13,577 nucleotides of DNA from an uncultured Fretibacterium sp. (GTDB taxonomy: Bacteria > Synergistota > Synergistia > Synergistales > Aminobacteriaceae). Positions 6,690-13,505 of this stretch are shown here, in pieces. Below the pieces are notes generated by a model, which made no database searches, had not been told where the DNA came from, and worked only from the letters and a program-made list of their open reading frames with translations. How positions within the stretch are numbered: the first letter of the stretch is position 1; each line of letters begins with the position of its first letter. Where the stretch lies: assembly GCA_905373185.1 (NCBI GenBank), contig CAJPSE010000021.1, positions 1 to 13,577 on the forward strand. The letters are read 5' to 3'. The position numbers were made by a program, and so were the translations under genes.

Positions 6690-6875
6690 ATGGCAAGGAA
6701 GGCTATGAGACACAAGGCGACACTGGCCCCGAAGTTCGAGGTGCGGCGGCACAACCGCTGCCCGCTGTGCGGCAGGGTGCACGCCTATATACGCATGTTC
6801 GACATGTGCCGCTGCTGCTTCCGCAAGCTGGCCCGGGAGGGCAGAATACCCGGCGTCGTCAAATCGAGCTGGTAG
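6690..6875 (+). CDS. rpsN: 30S ribosomal protein S14, zinc-binding short form (type Z)
   Basis: Encodes 61 residues, the length of the zinc-binding S14 form. S14 is in the 30S head near S3 and S10. Zinc ligands are C24, C27, C40 and C43 (CPLC and CRCC); C42 is an additional cysteine. [16 protein letters not shown] and [19 protein letters not shown] are typical. The frame is open far upstream (6414) inside rplE, but the ATG at 6690 matches the family. The ribosome binding site is modest (AAGG at 6679-6682 after a G-run). It ends in TAG. Confidence 0.96.
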   Translation: MARKAMRHKATLAPKFEVRRHNRCPLCGRVHAYIRMFDMCRCCFRKLAREGRIPGVVKSSW

Positions 6876-6892
6876 CCTAGGGGGGCAACGGA

Positions 6893-7297
6893 ATGTACGT
6901 TAACGATCCCATCGCGGATATGCTCACGAGGGTGCGCAACGCGAACATGATTTACAGCGACAGCGTGGATGTTCCCGCCAGCAAGATGAAGCTGGCCATC
7001 GCCCGGATCCTCAAGGAAGAGGGCTACATCAGGAACTTCAAGACGATCACCGACCCGAAGAAGCCCTATGCTTCCATTCGCATTTTCCTCTCCTACGGTC
7101 CCGACCGCGAGCGCGTGATTCAGGGGCTGCGCCGCATAAGCAAGCCGGGGCGAAGGATCTACGTAGGCAAGGACAAGCTGCCCGTCGTCATGGGGGGGCT
7201 TGGGTTGGCCGTGCTCTCGACCTCCCAGGGCCTGAAGTCGGGGTCCGAGGCCGCCAAGTTGGGGCTGGGCGGAGAAGTCCTCTGCTACGTTTGGTAA
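6893..7297 (+). CDS. rpsH: 30S ribosomal protein S8
   Basis: Encodes 134 residues, slightly longer than the usual 130-132. S8 binds the 16S central domain early in assembly and in E. coli represses the spc operon. [14 protein letters not shown] at the N terminus, [11 protein letters not shown], and the C-terminal [13 protein letters not shown] with [11 protein letters not shown] are diagnostic. A G-rich ribosome binding site lies at 6880-6885. It ends in TAA inside the AAGGGGGG that serves rplF. Confidence 0.97.
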   Translation: MYVNDPIADMLTRVRNANMIYSDSVDVPASKMKLAIARILKEEGYIRNFKTITDPKKPYASIRIFLSYGPDRERVIQGLRRISKPGRRIYVGKDKLPVVMGGLGLAVLSTSQGLKSGSEAAKLGLGGEVLCYVW

Positions 7298-7312
7298 GGG
7301 GGGCTTTTACGG

Positions 7313-7852
7313 ATGTCTCGCATTGGACGCAAGGCGATCGTCCTCCCCAAGGGGACGAGCGTGACGATTAAAGGGGATAAGGTTGTGGTGAAGGGCACGA
7401 AGGGGGAGCTGGACACCCCGTTGATGCCCGGAATTACGGTAGACGTCTCGGATGGCAGGGTCGTGGTGTCCCGCTCGAACGACGAGAAGCAGACCTGCGC
7501 CTGGCACGGGATGACCCGGGCCCTGATCGCCAACATGGTGACCGGGGTGACCGAGGGATTCCAGAGGACGATGGAAATAGTCGGAGTGGGCTGGAGGGCC
7601 CAGCTGCAGGGCAAGAAGCTCGTCATGAACCTGGGATTTTCCCATCCGGTCGAGTTCACCCCTCCGCAGGGGATCGAGATCGTCGTGGAGAACCCGATCA
7701 AACTCGTCGTCAAGGGGATCGATAAGGAGCTGGTGGGGCAGACCTGTGCCCTCATCCGGGAGTACCGTCCGCCGGAGCCCTATCACGGCAAGGGAATTCG
7801 TTTCCAGGACGAGCATATCGTTCGCAAGGCCGGCAAGACCGGCGCGAAGTAG
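7313..7852 (+). CDS. rplF: 50S ribosomal protein L6
   Basis: Encodes 179 residues with the usual two related domains. L6 lies at the base of the L7/L12 stalk near the sarcin-ricin loop. [17 protein letters not shown] begins the first domain; [20 protein letters not shown] marks the interdomain region and [17 protein letters not shown] the C-terminal signature. Shine-Dalgarno AAGGGGGG is at 7296-7303. It ends in TAG 17 nt before rplR. Confidence 0.97.
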   Translation: MSRIGRKAIVLPKGTSVTIKGDKVVVKGTKGELDTPLMPGITVDVSDGRVVVSRSNDEKQTCAWHGMTRALIANMVTGVTEGFQRTMEIVGVGWRAQLQGKKLVMNLGFSHPVEFTPPQGIEIVVENPIKLVVKGIDKELVGQTCALIREYRPPEPYHGKGIRFQDEHIVRKAGKTGAK

Positions 7853-7869
7853 GCGAGGGTGGACTCGAA

Positions 7870-8235
7870 ATGAAGAAGAGAAGCAGAAACGACTTGCGCG
7901 TCGTGCGGCATGAGAGGCTGCGCCGGACGCTTGCGGGCACGGCCGAGAAGCCGAGGATGGCCGTCTTTCACAGCCTGAAGTACGTTTACGTCCAGATCAT
8001 CGACGACGACCTGGGGCATACTTTGGCGGCGGCCTCCAGCCTGGAAAAATCCGTCAGGGAAGGGCTCAAGGGGACCTGTAACGTCGAGGCCGCCAAGGCG
8101 GTCGGCAAGCTGGCTGCGGAGCGGGCGAGGGCGAAGGGAATCGAGGCGGTGGTCTTCGACCGCGGCGGTCATCAGTACCATGGCAAGGTCAAGGCCCTGG
8201 CCGATGCGGCCCGCGAGGCCGGCCTTAAGTTCTAA
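7870..8235 (+). CDS. rplR: 50S ribosomal protein L18
   Basis: Encodes 121 residues. L18 binds 5S rRNA and brings it to the central protuberance with L5. The basic N terminus ([19 protein letters not shown]), [19 protein letters not shown] and the C-terminal [20 protein letters not shown] are family signatures. The ribosome binding site GAGGGTGGA at 7855-7863 follows the rplF stop. It ends in TAA. The 39-nt spacer to rpsE is short and shows no strong hairpin. Confidence 0.97.
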   Translation: MKKRSRNDLRVVRHERLRRTLAGTAEKPRMAVFHSLKYVYVQIIDDDLGHTLAAASSLEKSVREGLKGTCNVEAAKAVGKLAAERARAKGIEAVVFDRGGHQYHGKVKALADAAREAGLKF

Positions 8236-8274
8236 ATCGGCCTCGGCTGAATATTTGAGGAGAGCAGGCTGATC

Positions 8275-8796
8275 ATGATCAAGAAGCGAATTGATGCTAA
8301 ATCCCTGGAGCTGAAAGAGCGCGTCGTCGCCATCAACCGCGTGAGCAAGGTCGTCAAGGGCGGCAAGCGCTTCAAGTTCGCCGTGCTTGTCGTCGTCGGG
8401 GACGGCGAACGCTATGTCGGCGCGGGAATCGGCAAGGCCAAGGAGATATCCGAGGCTGTGCGCAAGGGAATAGACAAGGCGAGCAAGGAGCTCGTGGAGA
8501 TCCGCCGGGCGGGGGACACGATGCCCCACCCCGTCACGGGCAACTTCGGAGCCGCCGCGGTCCTCCTGAAGCCCGCTCCCGCCGGAACGGGAGTCATCGC
8601 CGGAGGGGTGGTGCGCGCCATCATGGAGCTGGGCGGCGTCAAGGATGTCGTCACGAAGGTCGTGGGTCGTACTTCCAATTCCATCAACGTGGCCTGGGCG
8701 ACCCTGAAGGCCATCAAGGAGACCCGCACCGCGGAGGAGATCTACAAGCTGCGCGGGAAGAAGGCCCCGGAACTCGCGGCCCCATCCGCGGACTAG
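8275..8796 (+). CDS. rpsE: 30S ribosomal protein S5
   Basis: Encodes 173 residues. S5 lines the mRNA entry channel and affects decoding accuracy. The dsRNA-binding-like N domain has LELKERVVAINRVSKVVKGG and FAVLVVVGDGERYVGAGIGK; the C domain has VLLKPAPAGTGVIAGGVVRA and GRTSNSINVAWATLKAI. GAGGAGA at 8256-8262 is 12 nt before the ATG, rather far but the only good candidate. It ends in TAG. Confidence 0.97.
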   Translation: MIKKRIDAKSLELKERVVAINRVSKVVKGGKRFKFAVLVVVGDGERYVGAGIGKAKEISEAVRKGIDKASKELVEIRRAGDTMPHPVTGNFGAAAVLLKPAPAGTGVIAGGVVRAIMELGGVKDVVTKVVGRTSNSINVAWATLKAIKETRTAEEIYKLRGKKAPELAAPSAD

Positions 8797-8827
8797 GCGG
8801 CCCCGGGTCCATTAGGAGGTGTTTCCT

Positions 8828-9010
8828 ATGGCTAAGATAAGGATCAAATGGGTCAAGAGCGCCATCGGGTTCGCGGAGCGTCAGAAGCGGACCCTCAAGG
8901 CTCTGGGATTTCACAAGCTGCAGTCGACGGTGGAACACGAGGATACCCCTCAGATCCGCGGCATGATCGAGCACGTCAGGCACTTGGTCGTCTGGACGAG
9001 CGATAACTGA
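8828..9010 (+). CDS. rpmD: 50S ribosomal protein L30
   Basis: Encodes 60 residues from the ATG at 8828. L30 is a small 23S rRNA-binding protein missing from some bacterial lineages, so its presence has some taxonomic value. MAKIRIKWVKSAIGFAERQK, TLKALGFHKLQSTVEHEDTP and GMIEHVRHLV match the family. An in-frame GTG at 8819 lies within the Shine-Dalgarno AGGAGGTG (8814-8821) and is not a credible start. It ends in TGA, followed at once by GGAGG for rplO. Confidence 0.95.
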   Translation: MAKIRIKWVKSAIGFAERQKRTLKALGFHKLQSTVEHEDTPQIRGMIEHVRHLVVWTSDN

Positions 9011-9024
9011 GGAGGCGGACGCAC

Positions 9025-9471
9025 ATGAATATTCACGATCTCAGCCCCGCTCCGGGGTCCCGGAGAGCGGCCAAGCGCCTGGGGCAGGGAATCGCCAGTG
9101 GGACGGGTAAGACCGCGGGGAAGGGGCACAAGGGACATAAGGCCCGGACGGGCGGCGGGGTGCGCCCCGGGTTCGAAGGCGGCCAGATGCCCCTGGCCCG
9201 CAGGGTGCCCAAGCGCGGCTTCAACAACGCCCGCTTCGCCAGGGAGTACCAGATCGTCAACGTTTCTTCCCTGAACGATAAGTTCGAGGCGGGGCGCGAG
9301 GTTACCGCCCGGGAGCTACTGAACGCGGGGCTGATCCATTCCAACTCCCTGCCCGTCAAGATCCTGGCGAAGGGGGAGCTCACCAAGGCCTTGACCCTGA
9401 AGGTCGATGCGGTCAGCGGCGGGGCGCGTGCGAAGATCGAGGCGGCAGGCGGGAAGGTCGAGGTGATCTGA
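9025..9471 (+). CDS. rplO: 50S ribosomal protein L15
   Basis: Encodes 148 residues. L15 is a late assembly protein with a long basic N-terminal extension. MNIHDLSPAPGSRRAAKRLG, the glycine-rich GTGKTAGKGHKGHKARTGGG and PGFEGGQMPLARRVPKRGF are characteristic. Shine-Dalgarno GGAGG is at 9011-9015. It ends in TGA one base before the secY start; its last codons contain the secY ribosome binding site. Confidence 0.97.
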   Translation: MNIHDLSPAPGSRRAAKRLGQGIASGTGKTAGKGHKGHKARTGGGVRPGFEGGQMPLARRVPKRGFNNARFAREYQIVNVSSLNDKFEAGREVTARELLNAGLIHSNSLPVKILAKGELTKALTLKVDAVSGGARAKIEAAGGKVEVI

Positions 9472-9472
9472 C

Positions 9473-10777
9473 GTGCTCGGGTCTTTCGGCGACGCCTTCA
9501 GACTGCCCGACCTGAAACGACGGATCCTGTTCACCCTTGGCGTCCTGTTCGTCTTCCGGCTTGGGGCCCATATCCCCACGCCGGGCGTCGATACAGCGGC
9601 GATGGCTCAGCTCTTCGGTGGCAACAACAGCGGGGTGTTGGATTTTCTGAACCTCTTCTCCGGCGGGGCCTTGCAGCGTTTCAGCATCTTCTCCCTAGGG
9701 GTCGCGCCCTACATCAACTCGAGCATCGTCATGCAGCTCCTGGTCGTCATCTTCCCCTACCTGGAGAAGCTCCAGAAGGACAACACCGAGGGGCGCAAGA
9801 AGATCGTCCAGTGGACGCGCTATGGGTCCGTGCTCTTCGCCGTGGTACAGGGCGTGGGAATGACGGCGTGGCTGGGAAGCCGAGGGATATTCTTGGGCGG
9901 TTTCTTCAGCGCGCTTTTGGTCGTGACGACGCTCACGGCGGGGTCCATCGCCGTGATGTGGATGGGTGAGGAACTGTCGGATCACGGCATCGGCAACGGC
10001 ATCTCCCTCCTGATCTTCGCGGGCATCGTGGCCCGGGTCCCCGAGGCGGTGATGCAGAGCTGGACGATGGTTCGCGTGAGTCAGCTGAGCCTGCTGGTGC
10101 TTCTGCTTGGACTCGTTCTCATGGTCGTCGTCGTCGCGGGATGCATCATGCTCCAGGAGGGGCAGCGGCGCCTGCCGGTCCAGTATGCCAAGCGCGTGGT
10201 GGGCAACAAGGTGTACGGCGGCCAGAGCACGTTCATCCCGTTGAGGGTCAACCAATCCGGGGTCATCCCCATCATCTTCGCCCAGTCGCTTCTGGTATTC
10301 CCCTCCGTGCTGGCGGGATTTTTCGGAGACGGCTCCGTTGGACGATTCGTCAGAGCTCTTTTTGAGCCGAACAGCCTGTTTTACATCATCTGTTATGTCG
10401 CGCTGATCATCTTCTTCGCTTACTTCTACACGGCGGTCGTTTTCAATCCCACGGATATCGCTAACAACATGAAGAAGTACGGTGGGTTCATCCTGGGCAT
10501 CCGGCCCGGTCAGCCTACGGCGGACTACATCACGAAGGTGATGGAGCGCATCACGCTGGGAGGGGCCGTCTTTTTGGCGATCGTCGCACTGGTCCCCAAC
10601 TTCATGTCCTCCATCATGGGGATCAATAGCTTCTATTTCGGCGGCACGGCGGTCCTGATCGTCGTCGGTGTCGCACTCGACACCGTACATCAGATCGAGG
10701 CCCAGCTTTTGATGCGCCATTACGACGGCATCCTCAGGAAGTCCGGGGGAAAGTCGGGCAGCCTGCTCCGCATGTAG
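9473..10777 (+). CDS. secY: Protein translocase subunit SecY
   Basis: Encodes 434 residues, typical for SecY, the ten-helix inner-membrane channel that with SecE and SecG exports unfolded proteins and inserts membrane proteins. Visible features are a first hydrophobic helix at about residues 17-35, the plug and TM2 region SIFSLGVAPYINSSI (71-85), KRVVGNKVYGGQ and VNQSGVIPIIFAQSLL in the middle, and the cytoplasmic C5 loop FNPTDIANNMKKYGGF from about 324. The start is GTG, one base after the rplO stop, with a near-perfect Shine-Dalgarno GAGGTGA (9460-9466) inside rplO. It ends in TAG. Confidence 0.98.
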   Translation: MLGSFGDAFRLPDLKRRILFTLGVLFVFRLGAHIPTPGVDTAAMAQLFGGNNSGVLDFLNLFSGGALQRFSIFSLGVAPYINSSIVMQLLVVIFPYLEKLQKDNTEGRKKIVQWTRYGSVLFAVVQGVGMTAWLGSRGIFLGGFFSALLVVTTLTAGSIAVMWMGEELSDHGIGNGISLLIFAGIVARVPEAVMQSWTMVRVSQLSLLVLLLGLVLMVVVVAGCIMLQEGQRRLPVQYAKRVVGNKVYGGQSTFIPLRVNQSGVIPIIFAQSLLVFPSVLAGFFGDGSVGRFVRALFEPNSLFYIICYVALIIFFAYFYTAVVFNPTDIANNMKKYGGFILGIRPGQPTADYITKVMERITLGGAVFLAIVALVPNFMSSIMGINSFYFGGTAVLIVVGVALDTVHQIEAQLLMRHYDGILRKSGGKSGSLLRM

Positions 10778-10798
10778 GGGCATAGGAGGCGAATCACC

Positions 10799-11452
10799 GT
10801 GAGATTGGTCCTTTTAGGTGCTCCGGGGTCGGGAAAGGGGACGCAGGCCGCCCTTTTGAAAGAGCGTCTCGGCTGTGCCCACGTCTCGACCGGCGATATC
10901 TTTCGGAAAAACTTGAAGGAGGAGACGCCCCTCGGTCTCCTTGCCCGCAGTTATATGGACAAGGGGGCCCTGGTCCCCGACGAGGTCGTCCTGAAGATGG
11001 TGTCGGGGCGTCTTCTGGAGCCCGACGTGAAGGCGGGCTTCTTGCTGGACGGTTTCCCCCGCACCATAGCCCAGGCGGAGTTCCTCGAGAGCTTCCTTGC
11101 GGAGCGGGGGCAGGTGTTGGATGCGGTCATCCTCTTCGACATCGGGGACGAGGCCCTGGTTCGGCGGCTCTCCAACCGTCGGACCTGCCGATCCTGCGGG
11201 GCGATCTTCAACCTCCTGACCCTGAATGGGGACGGGCACAGTTGCCCGACCTGCAAGGGTGAGCTTTATCAGAGGGACGACGACGAGGAGTCCGTGATCC
11301 GCAATCGATTGAAGGTCTTTCACGACCAGACCCAGCCGCTGATCGACTGGTATGGGAGCAAGGGACTGCTGAGCGCGGTGGACGCCTCTCAGGCCCCGGA
11401 GGCGGCCTACGGCGATATCGCGACGATTCTGAGACAACATGGTGCACCTTAA
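10799..11452 (+). CDS. adk: Adenylate kinase, zinc-LID type
   Basis: Encodes 217 residues. It catalyses ATP + AMP to 2 ADP in the cytoplasm. The P-loop GAPGSGKGT is at residues 7-15, the AMP-binding STGDIFR at 30-36, and DGFPRT at 84-89. The LID domain carries four cysteines, C130, C133, C149 and C152, which form the structural zinc site common in Gram-positive-type enzymes. The start is GTG with AGGAGG at 10784-10789. The 3' end overlaps map by 14 nt in another frame. The secY-adk-map order is the common bacterial arrangement. Confidence 0.97.
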   Translation: MRLVLLGAPGSGKGTQAALLKERLGCAHVSTGDIFRKNLKEETPLGLLARSYMDKGALVPDEVVLKMVSGRLLEPDVKAGFLLDGFPRTIAQAEFLESFLAERGQVLDAVILFDIGDEALVRRLSNRRTCRSCGAIFNLLTLNGDGHSCPTCKGELYQRDDDEESVIRNRLKVFHDQTQPLIDWYGSKGLLSAVDASQAPEAAYGDIATILRQHGAP

Positions 11453-12215
11453 ATCGGAGGAGGAGCTCGTCCTGATGCGTCGGGCGGGCAAGTTGGTCGC
11501 GGAGGTGCTGGATCTTCTGCGGGAGGCCGTCCGTCCGGGCGTCTCCACGGGAGAGCTGGACCGCATGGCGGAGGAGCGTATCCGCTCCTGCGGGGCGGCG
11601 CCCGCGTTCAAGGGATACCGTCCCGTGCCCTCCATGAGCCCCTTCCCAGGGACCATTTGTGCCTCGATCAACGAGGAGATCGTTCACGGTTTCCCTAGCG
11701 ACGGGCGCAGGCTGGAGGAGGGCGACATCCTGAGCGTGGACGTGGGGGCCTGTCTGGACGGTTATTACGGGGACGCCGCCTGTACCTTTCCCGTGGGGGC
11801 CATCAGCGCGGAACGTCGAAAGCTCCTCGACGTGACGGAGGGATCCCTGAACCGGGCCATCGCCACGGCCCTCGCGGGCAGGACTATTGGAGATATCGGG
11901 CATGCCGTCGAGTCTTACGTCGTTCCGCTGGGGTACGGCATCGTTCGGGACTTTACGGGGCACGGCGTGGGGAGGAAGCTTCATGAGGCGCCTCAGGTCC
12001 CCAACTTCGGGCGCTCCGGTCGGGGGGTGACCCTCCAGCCCGGCATGACCCTGGCGATAGAGCCCATGATCATGGCGGGGCGAGAGAAGGTCCTGATCGG
12101 AGAGAACGGTTGGGTGGTCGTTACCGCCGACGGTTCCGATGCAGCGCATTTCGAGAGGTCCATCGCCGTGACGGCCGATGGGCCGGAGATATTGACTCCA
12201 TGGACAAGTCCTTAG
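11439..12215 (+). CDS. map: Methionine aminopeptidase type I
   Basis: Encodes 258 residues. It removes the N-terminal Met from new proteins. All five metal ligands of the family are visible: D101 and D112 (SVDVGACLDGYYGD), H175 (TGHGVG), E208 (AIEP) and E239 (HFER), plus H83 (VHGFP). The segment after FKGY is RPVPSMSPFPG, about six residues longer than the usual Firmicute form. The ATG overlaps the end of adk and has no good ribosome binding site, so it is probably coupled to adk. A GGAGGAGG run at 11456-11464 precedes an internal ATG at 11475, but starting there would delete the conserved N terminus. It ends in TAG. Confidence 0.95.
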   Translation: MVHLKSEEELVLMRRAGKLVAEVLDLLREAVRPGVSTGELDRMAEERIRSCGAAPAFKGYRPVPSMSPFPGTICASINEEIVHGFPSDGRRLEEGDILSVDVGACLDGYYGDAACTFPVGAISAERRKLLDVTEGSLNRAIATALAGRTIGDIGHAVESYVVPLGYGIVRDFTGHGVGRKLHEAPQVPNFGRSGRGVTLQPGMTLAIEPMIMAGREKVLIGENGWVVVTADGSDAAHFERSIAVTADGPEILTPWTSP

Positions 12216-12532
12216 GCCCCCGCTTCGGACCCTACAGATTGGGGCAGGTGGTGCTCTCCAGAAGGGGCAAGGACAGGGGAAACCTCTATGTGGTGGTTGG
12301 TTTCCCGGAAGGGGACAGATTGGCCCTGGCGGACGCGGACCGGTTCAACGTGTCGCGGCCGAAGAGGAAGAATCCGAAGCATGTGCAGCCGACGTCGCTC
12401 TTTGCGGCGGAGGTCGCCGAGTGGGTACGGTCGGGCAGGGACATTGACCGGGGGCGCTTTTGTCAGATACTGAATGCGCTCGATGGAGATGCGCTGAACG
12501 AGGAAAGAAGTCGGAACGGAGAGGCAGGGTAG
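12200..12532 (+). CDS. KOW-domain RNA-binding protein (L14e-like), function unknown
   Basis: Encodes 110 residues from the ATG at 12200, overlapping map by 16 nt. A KOW-type barrel is suggested by LGQVVLSRRGKDRGNLYVVV (residues 14-33), followed by a basic stretch SRPKRKNPKHVQPT (52-65). The C-terminal part is acidic and helical-looking, ending in a polar tail. A small KOW protein in this exact place, between map and infA, occurs in Firmicutes (ybzG in B. subtilis), where its role is unclear; an RNA or ribosome association is inferred from the domain and the neighbours. The frame is open upstream to 12110 inside map, but that prefix is only map read out of frame. It ends in TAG. Confidence 0.85.
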   Translation: MDKSLGPRFGPYRLGQVVLSRRGKDRGNLYVVVGFPEGDRLALADADRFNVSRPKRKNPKHVQPTSLFAAEVAEWVRSGRDIDRGRFCQILNALDGDALNEERSRNGEAG

Positions 12533-12535
12533 CGT

Positions 12536-12757
12536 ATGGCAAACAAAGAGGAAGTTATCGAAGCGAAGGGCGTTGTCTCGGAGCCTCTTCCCAACGCCAT
12601 GTTTCGTGTGGAGCTGGAGAACGGACACAAGCTACTGGCTCACGTCTCGGGCAAGATGCGAATGCACTTCATCCGGATCCTTCCCGGGGACAGGGTCCTG
12701 GTCGAGGTCTCCCCTTACGATCTCACCAGGGGAAGGATCATTTACCGCTATAAATAA
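12536..12757 (+). CDS. infA: Translation initiation factor IF-1
   Basis: Encodes 73 residues, the usual length. IF-1 is an S1-like OB-fold protein that occupies the 30S A site during initiation. [40 protein letters not shown] and [15 protein letters not shown] are nearly invariant. The start lies 3 nt after the KOW-protein stop, with GGAGAGGCAGGG just upstream. It ends in TAA, followed immediately by an ATG that opens a 53-codon unlikely frame, then a 185-nt structured spacer. Confidence 0.98.
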   Translation: MANKEEVIEAKGVVSEPLPNAMFRVELENGHKLLAHVSGKMRMHFIRILPGDRVLVEVSPYDLTRGRIIYRYK

Positions 12758-12819
12758 ATGGGGAGCGTCCGACCCTTTGCCCTCCGTCGGAGGTTTCGAT
12801 TCGGATGGGGCGGAGGCGA

Positions 12820-12859
12820 AGCCCACAGGCCGAAGCCTGTATGCTGGGGCCTGTGGGTT
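12820..12859 (+). other. Mutually exclusive hairpins before rpmJ
   Basis: The segment CCCACAGGCC (12822-12831) is perfectly complementary to GGCCTGTGGG (12848-12857); with A-T and G-U at the base the helix spans 12820-12831 with 12848-12859. The same left segment can instead fold locally as ACAGGC (12825-12830), loop CGAA, GCCTGT (12835-12840). The two folds share one strand and cannot coexist. Confidence 0.65.
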
Positions 12860-12872
12860 GAAGTTGAATGCA

Positions 12873-12917
12873 AGGAAGCGCTGGGGGTCGTTTGTATGTT
12901 CTGGCCGGCGCTTTCCT
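12873..12917 (+). other. Bulged stem before rpmJ
   Basis: AGGAAGCGC (12873-12881) pairs with GCGCTTTCCT (12908-12917), nine pairs with one bulged T, around a 26-nt loop. It ends 11 nt before the rpmJ ribosome binding site. Confidence 0.5.
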
Positions 12918-12942
12918 GAAGATTTGCTGAGGAGTGGGGACA

Positions 12943-13068
12943 ATGAAGGTGAAACCGTCGGTCAAACCGATCTGTGAATTTTGTCGTGTGATTCGGCGCA
13001 ACGGCGTCGTGCGGATAATCTGTAGCCGTAACCCGCGTCACAAGCAGCGTCAGGGTGCAAGGAGGTAA
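12943..13068 (+). CDS. rpmJ: 50S ribosomal protein L36, zinc-binding form
   Basis: Encodes 41 residues: [14 protein letters not shown] begins the protein and [12 protein letters not shown] ends it. L36 is the smallest ribosomal protein and organises 23S rRNA in the 50S subunit. The zinc ligands C11, C14, C27 and H33 are intact (the C+ form). The usual length is 37-38, so the ARR tail and one internal residue are extra; the final codons AGG AGG TAA also form the rpsM Shine-Dalgarno, which may explain the tail. TGAGGAG at 12928-12934 precedes the ATG by 8 nt. Confidence 0.95.
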   Translation: MKVKPSVKPICEFCRVIRRNGVVRIICSRNPRHKQRQGARR

Positions 13069-13074
13069 GAGGGA

Positions 13075-13452
13075 ATGGCTCGTATTTCAGGTGTGGACAT
13101 CCCGCGCGAGAAGCGCATTGAGATTGCGTTGACCTATATCTTTGGAATCGGCCTTCCTTCGTCGAAGAAGATTCTGGCGGCCACGGGCGTCGACCCCAAT
13201 ATCCGGGTCAAGGACCTCTCGGAGGCCGACGTGCAGAAGCTGCGTCGCGAGATCGAGGACCACTACCGGGTGGAGGGCGACCTGCGCCGCGAGGTCTCGA
13301 TGAACATCAAGCGGCTGATCGACATCGGCTGCTACAGGGGACTTCGGCACAAGCAGGGGCTGCCCGTCCGGGGCCAGAAGACGAAGACCAACGCCAGGAC
13401 GCGCAAGGGGCCGCGGCGTACTGTAGCCAATAAGAAGATGGCGGGCAAGTAG
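13075..13452 (+). CDS. rpsM: 30S ribosomal protein S13
   Basis: Encodes 125 residues. S13 is in the 30S head, contacts the P-site tRNA and forms bridges with L5. [20 protein letters not shown], the helix-two-turn-helix TYIFGIG region, [20 protein letters not shown] and [11 protein letters not shown] are diagnostic, followed by a basic tail. Shine-Dalgarno AAGGAGGT (13059-13066) overlaps the rpmJ stop. It ends in TAG, 53 nt before rpsK. Confidence 0.97.
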   Translation: MARISGVDIPREKRIEIALTYIFGIGLPSSKKILAATGVDPNIRVKDLSEADVQKLRREIEDHYRVEGDLRREVSMNIKRLIDIGCYRGLRHKQGLPVRGQKTKTNARTRKGPRRTVANKKMAGK

Positions 13453-13466
13453 GCTTGAGCCTGCCG

Positions 13467-13487
13467 AATCGATAGAAGCGATTTTTT
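13467..13487 (+). terminator. Weak terminator-like or attenuator hairpin between rpsM and rpsK
   Basis: AATCG (13467-13471) pairs with CGATT (13479-13483) across a seven-base loop and runs into six T (13482-13487). An AGGC/GCCT stem with a TTGA loop (13451-13462) precedes it. The stem is short and A-T rich, so strong termination is doubtful; the T-run leads straight into GGAGGAGG for rpsK. Confidence 0.25.
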
Positions 13488-13505
13488 GGAGGAGGCGAAA
13501 CGCGC

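Larger units (their letters stand above)
12758..12942 (+). promoter_or_regulatory. Structured infA-rpmJ spacer, candidate alpha-operon leader
   Basis: 185 nt without a recognised gene. It contains a small stem CCTCC/GGAGG (12781-12785 with 12789-12793), two overlapping alternative hairpins (12820-12859) and a bulged long-loop stem (12873-12917), and ends in the rpmJ ribosome binding site TGAGGAG (12928-12934). I found no convincing -35/-10 pair and no T-run after any hairpin. As rpmJ and rpsM are only 6 nt apart, this is the only place for an alpha-operon leader. That role is an inference from position and structure. Confidence 0.4.

Noticed and set aside
8236..8274. Possible regulatory hairpin before rpsE
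   Set aside because: Only a four-pair CCTC/GAGG match; too weak to support.
501..12823. Shared 10-mer AGGCGAAGCC in the two structured spacers (501-510 and 12814-12823)
   Set aside because: No similarity beyond the 10-mer and the second spacer lacks the TTCCAATT terminal repeats; likely chance.
12758..12919. 53-codon frame whose ATG touches the infA stop
   Set aside because: No ribosome binding site at a suitable distance, odd Trp/Cys/Arg-rich composition and overlap with the hairpins; not supported as a gene.
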